A stretch of 64,000 bases of DNA from contig NC_045142.1 of the NCBI RefSeq assembly GCF_008831285.2, positions 21,269,354 to 21,333,353 of the forward strand, read 5' to 3'. A program made the position numbers and the translations under genes. Positions within the stretch are counted from its first letter, which is position 1; every line of letters begins with the position of its first letter. The notes beneath the pieces were generated by a model, which was given only the letters and a program-made list of their open reading frames with translations, searched no databases and was not told where the DNA came from. Source of the DNA: Nymphaea colorata. Lineage: Eukaryota > Streptophyta > Magnoliopsida > Nymphaeales > Nymphaeaceae. Shown here in pieces: positions 1 to 11,852 of the stretch.

Positions 1-365
1 TCAATGGGTGATGGCAAACTGCAGATGCTGGACTCTAGATGGTCTGTGTGGGCCTGTAGTTTGAGAGTGAAATCGATGCTGAGAGCTACTTTGTCAACAT
101 TTTGGAAATTTCTCTGAGTGAAATGTGAAATCAAGTGGAAACTGAGTGAAACCCGTAAGCAAATCTGTGTCTTTTAAAATGGGCGATTGATGATGAATTG
201 GCTAAATCATGCTTCATTCGGAATCACTTGAATAACGATTGGTTGATTGCCTCCAGGTACATATGGCAACTGGGTCGCAAGGTAGTTCATATTCAAGGAG
301 TTCAAGGCTTGAATCTTGTGGCCACTGTCACATTATAGTGTGCTATGTCTCCACATTGTATATAA
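1..365. repeat. Unit U, first instance in copy A (right part only)
   Basis: Non-coding sequence matching the right part of U at 6880-7200, 30396-30705 and 38895-39245. It contains no convincing coding frame. A stretch of about 43 bases here (about 133-176) is missing from the B counterpart. The left part of the unit lies outside the window. Confidence 0.8.
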
Positions 366-781
366 TAAAAAATTCAAAACTACCCAAACCCCCATCTTTT
401 TCCCTGTATATAATAATAAAGAAACATTTTTAAATGCTAAAAAAGAGGTTAAGAAAAAGTTAAAAAGTCTAAAATTAACATTACTTCATTAAAAAAATTG
501 AAAATACCAAAAACCCCATCCTTTTTGGTATGGTACTGTATACTTGTGAGTTCATAAGGATGTGCAGCCAACTCGATCTCATATCTGGCTTTGATGGGTC
601 TGCAGGTTCATGTGGCTAAGAAGCGGAATGAGGAAAAGAGCCTTGGAGACGAGAAACTGCACTTTTGTCTACCATCATTGTCATGATGTGGATGAGATGT
701 CACTGTAAAAAATCTGGAATTAGAACTCGATTTGATGGACTAGAATTTGCTTATTGGCCTATAGGAACAAGTTTTCTCAGA
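366..781. repeat. Unit V, first instance in copy A (truncated)
   Basis: Matches 30706-31135 in B and the second V units at 8790-9210 and 40885-41310. In A it stops at 'agagac' (779-784), where it is fused directly to copia1 protease sequence. The rest of V and the 5' end of copia1 were removed by the 1671-bp deletion. Confidence 0.8.
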
Positions 782-3478
782 GACACATGTAAACTTAAGA
801 ACATCTCTCCTTATTTTGGATCCGATGCAGCTGTTGTTGGAAATGGGTAACGTATTGCAATCACACACATTGGACAGGCTGATATTTCTCCAAATCTTTC
901 TATTAACGATGTTCTCTATGTTCCATGCCTCACTAAAGATCTCATTTATGTTAGCAAATTGACTAATGATTTTCCATACGATTTCGAATTCAACTCTGGT
1001 TGATGCACCATAAAGCACAGAAGGATGGGCAGAGTAACGGCAATAGGGAGTGAACAAGGCAGACTCTATGTAGTGCACAATCACAGCAATCATAAGATTT
1101 TCTTTTCATCACGTTTCCCACAAGTGACGGAAGAGTTTTGGCATGCATGTTTGGGACATCCTCAATCTGTTGTTCTCCCTTTTTTTAAAAACCAGGAATA
1201 TATTGATGTTTTACCTAATATTTCTCTCTCGGTTTGTGCTAGTTGCCAAATGGAAAAAACTTGCAAATTGCCTTTTACTGAAAAAGACGATATTGTTTCT
1301 TTCCCACTGAAAAAAAATTCACAGTGATCTTTGGGGACTGGCACCAGTTATATCTCGAGAACAATATCGGTTTCATGCTATAATTGTCAATGGCAATAGC
1401 CATTTCACATGGTTTTACCCTCTAAGACACAAATCTGATTTTTTTTATGCCTTTGTTCATTTTCACAAAATGGTTGAGTGCCAATTTGACATTAAAATGA
1501 AAATTTTCCAAAGTGATCGAGGTGGCGAATATACAAGCTCCTGCTTCGTATTATATCTCGACAACCTTCAAATTAAACGGCAGTATTCCTGCCCCAAGAC
1601 ACCCGAGCAAAATGTCATAGCAGAGCGCAAGCATTGCTCCATCACTGAATCGGGTCTAACGTTGCTCTTTCATTCAAATGCACCAAAGAGATTTTGGATT
1701 GAAGCCTTCTCAGCAGCTGTTTTTCTTATGAACAGGCTTCCCACCTCAACATTATCTATGCAGTCACCTTTCTCTATATTGTTTAAAAGGATTCCTGATT
1801 ATTCCAGCATGCATATCTTTGGCAGCAGGTGCTTCCCTTATTTGAGAGGATATGTTCAAAACAAATTTGACCCTAAATCTGTTCCACGTATATTTATTGG
1901 ATATAACACATTTCATAATGGTTGCAAATGTTTCAAAACAAATTCCAGATGTCTATACATATCCAGGCATGTCTTCTTTGATGAAAACCCATTCCCTTTC
2001 AAAAATCTGTCTTCTCTCTATAAGGACGATGTCATTTTTATCCTTTGTTGATATCGAGACTTCAAGTGATAGAACCATGCCAACTTCCGATCACCCCTAA
2101 TCTGGTTCCAGCCCTACACCAGATCCATGTCTAAATGTCTATGATGATCTCCAATAAAGCATGCCACAAGATGGATCTCTCGATACAAATATTCATCCAG
2201 CCGATCCACCTGATCCAACGCCAAACTCTCCACCAAGCTTACATAGTTCAGAAACGACAAGTGACACCAGTCTTCAATCAACCTCTATGGGAACTCGAAC
2301 CATAGTAACAAGATCTATGGCTAGACCAATGTCTCTAGGAAACCGAACGATGTTAACTACAGCTATGGTAGGCATTCACAAACCTAATCCTAAGTATGCC
2401 AACATTCATACCTTCTATTCCAGTATTCCCAAAGAGCCCAAAACAGTTCAACAAGCTCTAAAGCATGATGGGTGAAGAGCGGCCATGGAAGAATAAATGA
2501 CTGCATTAAGATCTAATAGTATATGGGATTTAGTTCCAAGAGAACCTTACATGAACGTCGTTGGATCAAAATGGGTTTTCAAATCCAAACCCAAAGCATA
2601 TGGAAGTCTTGATCGTTTAAAGGCATGCCTAGTTGCTTGGGGTTTCACTCAAGTAGAAGAGATCGATTACCGAGAGACTTTCTCCCCATCATTCGACCAA
2701 CTACTATATGACTTGTACTTTCTATTGCTACCATCTTCAAATGGAACATCAAACAATTATATCTAAAAAATGCCTTCCTACATGGATCGCTTCATGAAAC
2801 GGTCTATATGTCACAACCACCGGGGTTTGCAGATCCTCTTCTACTGCATCATGTTTGTCATCTTCGAAAGGCACTATATGGCTAAAGAAAGTGTCTAGAG
2901 CTTGGTTTCAATGACTAAGTGATTTTCTTTTCACTTATGGTTTTCAGAGCAGCTATTCAGATCCATCCATGTTCACATTTCATGAAAATGGCCATTGTCT
3001 TATTATTTTAATTTACGTCGACAATATGGTTCTTACATGCAGCTCTTCTAACTGAATTCAGAATTTTATCTCCAAGCTTGAAGTCAAATTTCTAGTGAAA
3101 CATATGGGACAACTAAGTTATTTTCTTTGGATCGAAGCCTTGCATACCTACGATGGTCTGTTTCTCACTCAAACGAAATATGCTTAGGACATTTTGTTAA
3201 GAGCTCAAATGCTTGATTGCAAACCTATGAACACCCCTATGGCAGCCAAGCTAGCTCTTCTAGATACTTCACCTTTTTCATATCCAACTCTTTATCATGA
3301 TATAGTTTGAGCATTACAATACTTGACAATCACTCGACCAGAGATAACTTTTTCAGTGAATTTTATCAGCCAATTTATGCAAAATCCAACTCAAGCTCAC
3401 TTTCAAATTGCCAAGCGTATTCTCTGATATATCAAAGGAACTACCGACTACGGCATTCATATCCTTTCTCAAAGCACC
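782..3478 (+). pseudogene. copia1 gag-pol remnant (protease to reverse transcriptase), copy A
   Basis: Decayed Ty1/copia polyprotein on the plus strand. The order is part of the protease region (785-1003), GAG pre-integrase (1025-1327, with WHACLGHPQS and a CASCQMEK zinc-type cluster), integrase core (1470-2051, with QSDRGGEY and the PEQN...AERKH glutamate region), linker, and reverse transcriptase (about 2470-3330). The catalytic strand reads YVDN (3012-3026) instead of the family's YVDD. Stops and frameshifts break it repeatedly, so it cannot make an enzyme. Unlike copy B, it lacks gag, the 5' LTR and the protease active-site Asp because of the upstream deletion. Confidence 0.93.
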
Positions 3479-3964
3479 ATGGATAGATATGCCCTCTCAG
3501 ATGCGGATTGGGCTGGATGCCATCTCACCGGAAGATCCATGACAGGGTACTGTACTTTCCGAGGAGCTAACTGTATTTCCTGGAGTGCAGAAAAGCAATC
3601 CACCATCGCTCGATCCAGCGCAGAGGCTGAATATTGCTCCATGGCATCAACAGCTGTAGAATTGACTTGGCTCCTTCAAAACCTTCGAGATATTGGCATT
3701 ACAATTACGAAAGCACCTATTCTTCATTGTGATAATATGAACACACTTTATTTAACAAAAAATCCAGTTTTCCACAATCAGTCAAAACATATTCAGATTG
3801 ATTATCATTATGTGCGCGAAATTACCAGTTCAGGGCGCCTGACCACTAGATACGTCAATTCTTCTGGCCAAATTGTAGACATATGCACCAAAGCCTTGAG
3901 GAAAGATCAATTTTTTGACTTAAAAGACAAACTCAAAGTCATCAGCCATTCCCATTTACGGGGG
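3479..3964 (+). pseudogene. copia1 RNase H domain, copy A
   Basis: An open frame covers the Ty1/copia RNase H region. It reads SDADWAGC, ISWSAEKQST, ARSSAEAEY, HCDN and a closing TKALRKDQFFDL motif, followed by the usual LRGHI end. The SDADWAG motif has its catalytic Asp residues, while copy B has SDAYWAG. The frame continues without a stop into the LTR to 4234, so the natural stop at the end of pol has been lost. A guanine run at 3960-3964 is what remains of the polypurine tract. Confidence 0.93.
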
Positions 3965-4545
3965 CATATTAAAGAAAACTATTCAAATCTGGCTCACGAC
4001 AATTTTGACAAATCGAGCCAACAAGGAAGTTTTCAATCAAATAATGTAATGCCCAAATCAACTGCAACATCCAGCTATGGCATCGACAGCTGCAAGGAAC
4101 AAATGGAAGTTTTCACTCAAATGCTGAAACACCCAACACAACTACAATGTCTCACCAAAATGAAAACAGAAAATGGAAACTGCAACGTCACACTCAGCAC
4201 CAAACGAATCTTCCTATGCAATGTCAATCAGTAATGGCCCCAACAAATGGAAGGTATAAATCAAATTCAAACAATCGATTATCATGTGTGAGCCATAATG
4301 GTCCTGATCTAGCCCACGTTTCTTACACTAAAAGTCAAGGAGAAAAAGAAAATGATCCTGATGAAACGTTAAGAAGAAAAGAGAAAAAGAAAGATCATAA
4401 TGATGTTGAATTGGCTCACGTCTCTCAAATTGAAACGTTAGAGGAAATAAAGAAACCAATGAAATCATTATATCCAAAAATCTCTCATCAGTTACAGGGT
4501 GATTTATGCTGCTTCATGCTGCCATATATAATATATTGATCTACA
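3965..4545 (+). mobile_element. copia1 3' LTR, copy A
   Basis: Begins just after the polypurine-like run and matches the LTR copies at 31369-31847 and 35976-36530. It is about 581 bp, the longest of the three. A TATA-like CATATATAATATA lies near 4522. The exact ends are uncertain: the first base pair has decayed from TG to CA, and no Met-tRNA primer site follows the 5' copy. Two fortuitous open frames cross it (to 4234, and 4147-4539). Confidence 0.7.
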
Positions 4546-4549
4546 TAGG

Positions 4550-5176
4550 ATGAATAGTGTGAAAAACGGCAAGAAAGCCTTTCCTAGTGTGGACGAAGGT
4601 ACTCCTGAACTGAACCACGTCAAACTTTGTCTCCTTTCTTCTTACCTTTCTCTCTCTTTTTCTTTATATTGTAGTCACTGCCACACAGTAGGTCACTCAA
4701 GGGGGAGATGTTTCAAGCTAAATGGATGCCCTCCCAACTTAAAAGGAGGAAAACAAAGAGCTTGTGGTACTAATGCCATAGATGGAGATAAAATACATTT
4801 TAATGCTTCAGTGTCTATTGTTTTGCCTAATCGAAGCAAGGATCAAGCTCATGTTCTAACCATGGATGAATACAATAAGTTAAAACAACTTCTTAAAGAT
4901 CGAACTGCTCTTGTGCCAGAGCTGCCCAATGGTCAATCTCATTTTGCAGGTATGATATATTCACAATCAAGAACATGGATCATTGACAGTGGTGCCTCTG
5001 ACCACATGTCATCGTCCCTTAATTTTCTGTCTAATGTTATTGTCTTACAATCACCTTATCCCATAAAAGTACCAAATGGAACCATGGTACAAGCTACTCA
5101 GATTGGTGAAGCCTCTCTACAACTTTCTTTGATACTAAAAAATGTTTACTATATTCCAAATTGTATCAGTAAGTAA
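4550..5176 (+). pseudogene. copia2 gag zinc knuckle and protease, copy A
   Basis: A 208-residue open frame from a second Ty1/copia element directly abuts the copia1 LTR. Near residue 42 it has a nucleocapsid knuckle, CSHCHTVGHSRGRC, a perfect C-x2-C-x4-H-x4-C. Near residue 144 is the aspartic protease motif WIIDSGASDHMS. Most of gag is missing between the start and the knuckle. Just before the knuckle is a long pyrimidine tract ending TTGTAG (about 4640-4672), which resembles a plant 3' splice site. It stops just before integrase. Confidence 0.88.
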
Positions 5177-6102
5177 ACTTGTTTCACTTACTAAATGTCA
5201 AGTCATCTTTGGTTCCAATGGTTGCTCCTTGCAGGACCTGAATTCTAGGACAATGATTGGACTAGGTAGTTTGAGAGATGGCCTGTTCGTATGTAAGATC
5301 TCTGATCGTTCACATTAATAGTTGGCAATGAACTGTAGTCTCAAGTGAACAGATATATGGGATCTTAGACTTGGGCATCCATCACAAGCCATGAATTATC
5401 TTCTTTCTCAGCCATAATCTAGCATTAAAATGTAAACATTTTATTGTGACGTATGCAAACTAACAAAACAGTCTAGATTACCTTTTAATGAAAGTGTCTC
5501 TTGTTCAAATCATCCATTTGATTTGTTGCATTGTGATATTTGGAACCATATTCCCAAGCCTTATTTTCTGGAGCAGTGTGGGTTTATTTGATGTGATTTA
5601 AGCATGAAACTACTCATCTATTAAAATATTTTATCAATATGATAGAAAGGCAATATAAAGCTGAGGTTAAAATTGTTAAAACTTATAACGGAGTCGATTT
5701 TTTTAAGGGAGATGAATGATGTTTTTCATGAAAAAAGCATTGTTCATCAACAGACATGTGTTTATACACCACAACGAAATGGTGTAGTTGAAAGAAAACA
5801 CCATGACATTTTAGATGTGGCTCGAGCCCTTAAATTCCAATCTGGTTTGCTAGGGCCTTCTTGGGACCAGTGTGTATTGACAGCCGTGTATTTAATCAAT
5901 CAAACTCCAACAAGTGCTTTACAAAACAAAACTCCTTATGAAAAATTATTCAAAACAAAAAAACCCACGTATTGTCATCTATGTATCTTTGATTGTTTGT
6001 GTCTTGCAAAAGAACCAAATCCCAAATCTAAATTTGACCAAAGATCACACAGATGTTTTTTTTAGGCTATACATTTGGTCAAAAATCATATATATATGTC
6101 CT
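5177..6102 (+). pseudogene. copia2 integrase region, copy A
   Basis: Broken continuation of copia2. GAG pre-integrase WDLRLGHPSQA lies near 5356 and CKLTKQSRLPF near 5453. An integrase core fragment is open from 5673 to 6065, with QRNGVVERKH and a closing CLAKEPNPKSKFD section. Compared with copy B, 38 bp are lost around 5569-5575 between direct repeats. The sequence stops inside the post-integrase segment and passes straight into unit U. No reverse transcriptase or RNase H follows. Confidence 0.88.
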
Positions 6103-7200
6103 CGAACTTCTCCACCCAGCTCTGGATAGAGAAATCCTCCAACCTCTCACAGTAGATCACATAGTGCATTTTATTAAGCAACGCATTTATTTACACGCTC
6201 AATGCATTATATTGGGTGGCTGTAAAAAATGAGGACTAGCAATAGTTTACGACATGTACATAGCAACAGTTCCTAGTGTTTTTAGCAACAATTAACAATG
6301 TATTTAAAGACTAATTTTTAATGGTTTAAAAAATTGGAGCATGCAGTACACAAAAGCGCAATACATACATATACACAGACACATATATCCACCTACTTTT
6401 TGCTTCTGGGTTTTGTATGTGATTTTACATTTGGTCTAATATCTAGATCCAAAAACCCAACAAGAACATTCAACCTTTGGTCGAATTTCAAACATAAAAG
6501 TAGGTTCTTAAGATGTTGTTTGGGAAAGCAATACATTGTTGCTGTCCCATAAATCTGTCCTAACAAATAAGACAGATTCATAGAAGACTTGTTACAGTGT
6601 TGCATGTACAGTAGGAGACATTAATAACAATGTGTTACTGTCGTCAGACGGCCCCTGAGGTAACCAGTCTGTTTTGGAATGAAAAAATTTAAGTTAAAAA
6701 ACAGAAGGCTTGGTCGGACCTAACCCAACCCTCTGACATCCCTAGGTTCGGCAGGTTGACATGACCAAAGAGGAGGGATGGATTAGAAAAACTGCAGATG
6801 CCCTTTTTGGCCAACTCCAGTGATGTCATTGATCGATTCCTCAACGACGCCATGGATGGTTGCCTGAGTCTTCAACATCGATGGGCGATGGCAAACTGTG
6901 GATGCTAGACTCTAGATGGTCCATGTGGGCCTGCAGTTTGAGAGTGAGATCGAGGCTGAGAGCTACTTTGTCAATATTTTCAAATTTCTTTAAGTGAAAT
7001 GTGAAATCAACTTCTGCGTCTTTTAAAATGGGCGATTGATGATGAATTGGCTATATCATGCTTCATTCAGAATCACTTGAATAAAGATTGGTTGATTGCC
7101 TCAAGGCACATAGGGCAACTGGGTGGCAAGTAGTTCATATCCAAGGAGTTCGAGGTTTGAATCTTGTGGCCACTGTCATATTCTAGTGTGTTATTTCTCT
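6103..7200. repeat. Unit U, second instance in copy A
   Basis: Non-coding unit also found at 29565-30705, at 38125-39245 and in part at 1-365. It begins at a shared block near 6110 whose forward frame reads LHPALDREIL (LHPALHREIL at 29573). It carries a small inverted-repeat element in the middle. No known protein family was recognised in either strand. Confidence 0.8.
6511..6656. mobile_element. Small TIR element (MITE-like) inside unit U, copy A
   Basis: Counterpart of 29987-30129, where the ends are better kept. The left end carries a GTTGTTTGG motif and the right end reads, in reverse complement, GGGGCCGTCTGACG. The interior includes the block around AAGACAGATTCATAGAAGA shared by all copies. 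No coding capacity. Confidence 0.5.
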
Positions 7201-8744
7201 GGATTGCAAACCATGGCAAGTGGAGTTGACGATGTACAGTATGTCCACCTAAGCCTCAATGCAGGAAAAATCTGGAAAGCATAAGGGCATGGCCTTAGTA
7301 GTTTTATGGAAACGACAGTTTATTCTAAGTAAACAATAAATAAATATTGGCCGATTTGTATAACACTTTGGATCAACCCAAGCGAAGCCGCAATACAATT
7401 GAAAGCGGCTGACTCCATCCAACTTTTACACGAGAAAAACAGAATGTGAGAGTATGAATAATTAAAGAATCATTAAGGAGGACTGGTAAGTATCACAATA
7501 GGCAACTCCGATTCATCAAGAATCATGCAGGAACGTGTGGACTTGTGTGGCAATTGCCCACACAGGCACACAAAAATTACTAGTTTACATTGTCAAAGCT
7601 CTGTAGCTATTTTGCTGATTAGCATGTGGCATCCATCGGCCACTGATTTTCTGAAGGGCCTTCTGTCAGCAGCGAATATCTTGCTTTGCCACCGACAAGT
7701 TACTGTGTTTTGCGGTGACCCATTCAAACTGCGAACCAATGAGATTGGTCCTTTTCCAAGAACAAAACTGTTGAATCAATGGCTGCTCATTGTATTTGAC
7801 AAGTCCTGGATTTCTCAAAACTGGGCTCGATCCATCGATCGTCCAGTTGTTCTCTTTAGATGGCTGGACTCACCGTAAAACTTCTTCTTGATTGATGTTT
7901 AATATTTATATGTTTTCTATATGGGCAGATCCCCACCTGAACGTTTATGCATAATACATAGGTTATATATGTGTCTTCTCAACTTTCCAAGATTGTTTTT
8001 TTTTTCTATAATGATACAAATACAAATTATTTAGGTTTCACGGCCAGGGAGGCCAAGCCTGTAATTCTGATTGTTCAAATTCAGAGATTCGAAGAAAAGG
8101 TCGCAGTGATTCTTAGCTTTAATCCTGCTTGGAAGGTCTAGGGATGCGTTGGGGCAGGAATCACCCAATGAAGCGTTGGAGGATAGCACCACAAGTAAAC
8201 AAACTGGTGACTGTGTTTCCAAGTAAAAATGTGACCCATGGATGCAATGGAAATCTGACACAAGAATATTCCATGCATGTCTCTCTCTCATAGTCCACAT
8301 CTTCCGTTAATCTTTCCACCATCCTTAAGAGCTGTTTCTGAATAAAAAAACAAATTAGGCTAAATCGAGAGAGAGAGAGAGGTGACAGTTACTCATGAAG
8401 AGACAGTGGTGGCAAGCGTTCAGCTGAGTTCGGGTAGATTGAGTTGAGTGCCCCATATGGGCACCCAACGTACATACTCAAGAATAGGGGGACATTTTAG
8501 CAATTTTTTAAAAGGTATGTCTTTAATTGTATTTTTTTGCTTCCACTTTTGTCTTCCTATTTCTTTTCATCGTAACCATACAAACACAAGAAGTTTTTTT
8601 ACACATAACCAGGTTTGGAGTTCGGGTGGACAATGGCCAAACCGACATATTTCTATTAATGTAACAGTCATAACGAGAAGTAGAGTGTCCGGTCCAAGGA
8701 ATGGTATTATAGAAAAGATATATTTTGAAAAAAGAAGAAGATTG

Positions 8745-8745
<1 letters not shown>
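7201..8745. repeat. Spacer X in copy A, no supported gene
   Basis: Matches 39246-40830 in B and sits between U and V. A 117-codon open frame at 7525-7878 (plus) and its antisense frames are partly kept in B (39588-39899), but I recognise no domain and the frame differs at its 3' end. One part (about 7740-7870) resembles 12555-12720 in copy A, around a phrase near 'ggctgctcattgt', so this is repeat-derived. A GA-rich tract is at 8368-8382. Confidence 0.6.

Positions 8746-8775
<30 letters not shown>
8744..8775. repeat. (TA)n(GA)n microsatellite, copy A
   Basis: A TA run followed by a GA run. The B counterpart is at about 40832-40866. Confidence 0.9.
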
Positions 8776-8789
8776 GTTATGAAAGAGTT

Positions 8790-9470
8790 AAAAAGTCTAA
8801 AATAGACATCATTTCATTAAAAAAGTTCAGAAGTACCCCAAACCCCTTCTTTTTTCCCTGTATATAATGAACAGGAAACATTTTAAAAGGGTGAAAAAGA
8901 GGTTAAGAAAAAGTTAAAAAGTATAAAATCAACATTACTTCATTAGAAAATTGAAAATACCTAAAACCCCATCTTTTTTGGTATGATAACTGCATACTTG
9001 TGAGTCCATAAGGATGTGCACGTAACTTGATCTCACATCCCGCTGTGACTCAAATGGATGGAAGAAAAGGGAGCGGTGATTAGGAGAATCTGCAGTTTGT
9101 CTACCATCATTGTCATGATGTAGATGCTATGTCACTCTAAAAAATCTGGAATTAGATCTCGAATTGATGGACTAGCATATGCTTATCCATCTATTGGAAC
9201 AAGCTTTCTCGAGACCTTAAACTCAATTTCTTGCTTAGGTGGGCATCTTAGATCCTTTTCATGAAGTATGTCGAGGGCTACATATCTATATGATCGAAGA
9301 TATTGCATACCTAAGGTCTGATTTGAATAGGTGAAAAGTGAAAACTGGAAGGACCGCACCTTCTTACGTATGAAGTAACATCACAAAGCACCCATCTAGA
9401 CATGCTTTCTATATCAAAATTTTGTCCCTCTATATATATCATTCTAGCAGCCAACACATTATGAAAAACT
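8790..9470. repeat. Unit V, second instance in copy A
   Basis: Homologous to 30706-31345, 366-781 and 40885-41560. A diagnostic block is the 'ttgtcatgatgt' stretch near 9110, followed by 'ggaattaga'. Small antisense open frames (for example 9311-9511) are not conserved as proteins. Confidence 0.8.
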
Positions 9471-11852
9471 GATTTTTTCATTATATATGGCCACCTTTGA
9501 AAGTCGATCAAACAAACTGATGGTCGCTAACATCACCTCTATGAACTGATTGCCTTCTAACCAACACTTCTGGCACAAACCGGACTGTTGCATGCAACTG
9601 TCATATGAATATTGGGCATTAGTGCACAAAACAAATGTTCAGTCCAAAGAATTAAAATATTTAGGAAGGTTTGTATAACAGCAGGAACACTTTGTGAGTG
9701 TTGCGTGAATTTCCCTAAAAATTGGGTCTGATTCAAGAATTATTAATTATAGTGCTCCATGAATCTATCCTAATTTTTGAAAGGATTCATGACACAATCA
9801 TAAAATGTTCGCTTAGCCAAACGAGTCCTGCAGGCCTACCTGTTGAAGATAATGTCGCTCTGTCAAGACCAGAAGTTCTTTTTTCTTTGGAAAACTGGAG
9901 GGATTACCGACATCATGCTTGGCCTGTCCTGACCGGTCAAACACTAACACAGCAGCAGATCCAAGAAACTAAACTGGGGCCTTTGATGGTTCAACCTTTG
10001 CTTGATTTTTAGATAAATATCTTTGTCCTGACAACCATTGCTTTATTTGATGTTTCTCATTTGCTTTCAAGGTGAGCATATTCCCAACCTCATGGCCCCC
10101 AGGTTCCACAAAATAACACAATTTATAAATGTCTATAGATGACCACTCACAAAGCCCCTCACTCGACCTGACTCTCACCAGCCCCTCAACTCGACCAGTT
10201 ACGCTATGTTCATCGAAGTAACCCTGTTTCTGTTTGACTCTGTAACTTTTTGACAAGCTACGCTATGCCCTCAAGGTAAAGTCTTTTGTGTAACCTGCGC
10301 TGAGGCTTTGAAATTCTCTTAGATGGAACATGTTAAGAACAATATTCTGTTTTTAAAAATACAAAATATAAAAGCATCATATTCTTTTTTCAATAAAAGT
10401 AACATCGCTTCAATTAATGCCATCTTTATAGCACAAAGTTTTAATCAATGAATTAAACATTAACAAGTACTACATGTTCTGAATTTTAGCCACATTCACA
10501 GGATGCCATATTGACAGTGATCCCAAAATCCGTTCCAAACATGTGTCAGGGATTCGAAAATATGTCGCTAGCTACTACACTGTGCATGCTAAAACAGCCA
10601 TCATTGTATGTGGAGGGTTAGCACCGTTAGTTGCAAAGTTAAAAGACATTAATAAGTTAAGCAAAAAATATGACCGTCACATAAAACATTATGTAAAGCG
10701 ACGGAAAATTCCATCATAAAAGTTATAATAAAGTGTAGGCACATTCTGTGGCCATTATGCTAGCAACTAATGTCTTAAAAAATACAACTAATACACGATG
10801 GCCAGTTTCATCCGTAACAGTTTGGGCAACGGAACTTGTGGTGGTGGACCTTTGACCGTCACAATTACTTATTAGAGACAGAATTGTGAGTACTAGCGAC
10901 TTTCATATGTATTGTGAGAAGTCGGAGGATTTTCTTTCCAAATCCAGAAGATGAAGTCCGCAAATTTATATATGAGAGTACTTACACGTCCTGTGTTCGA
11001 ACGGGGAGAGTTACTAAGAGACACTCCAACCATTCAGACAACATCCCTACAATTCATTGCACTCATTGCAACTTCTAAGTGGTCCAAATAAGTAGGCTGT
11101 GCAAATGGTTAAAGATTGACCACGCCCTCAGCTTATAAGCTGTTTCAGATCTTACCAACTTTCTGTCCCGTCAAACAAGCTTGAGAAAATAAAAAAACAT
11201 GGCTTTTAGGTGGTGAACGTGAGGAACATTCACCCAACCTATCGTCTCTTAGGATACAAGACCTACTTTTTTCTATGCGTTAAGGTGCGATCTTTATATG
11301 ACATCATACTAAAAATGCACCCGCACTAGCACTAAGAGATGTGTAGTCTCCAGGGGCATATGCCCCATAGAACTCACTCTTTGGAATGTTAATCTAGTAT
11401 TGAAGTTACATCACTTGTGTCCAGTTATATGGAGTAGCCCCACCCCATTATGTCATCTCCCCATGGTCATTACTTGTGCCCTTAAAAAAAAAGAAAAAAA
11501 AATTCTGGCTTCGCCCTGCCCTCAGGCTATGAATCATAACTTTGTTGGATAAATCTAACTTGGACTTGTTCTCCTAATTATATGCTTGAACTTGTCTGTG
11601 GGTTTTTGTGAATCTGCTGCTAAAAAGAAGGCAAATTCATGAAACACCTTTTAAAATATCTTTTTAAACGCTCAGAACAGTAACATTAAAAGAAGGGTCG
11701 ACCTTTGGGCATTTTTTCCCTTTCATTGGAGGGGCTTTTAGTCTTTTTTTTGCTAGTTCATAGTCATTATGTCACGCCAGGCTATGTCACCTGAGGGCAG
11801 AGTGTGGGTGGGGTGCCGGAGTGGCACATCCTAAAAAATTTAAATGTGACAG
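9471..11852. other. Intergenic sequence shared with 41561-43973; no gene seen
   Basis: Collinear with B and non-coding in all frames beyond short chance frames. It includes MITE-like sequence around 9640-9840 and a stretch at 10500-10950 rich in phrases such as 'taaagcgacgg'. Adenine-rich runs occur near 11488. I saw no tRNA, rRNA or protein-coding signal. Confidence 0.6.

Noticed and set aside
7525-7878. 117-codon open frame in spacer X
   Set aside because: No known motif, antisense frames are equally long, and its copy in B differs in frame and end. Probably repeat DNA.
10500-10950. Possible CACTA-type transposon section ('gcgacgg' phrases)
   Set aside because: No CACTA termini, inverted repeat or 3-bp target duplication could be located.
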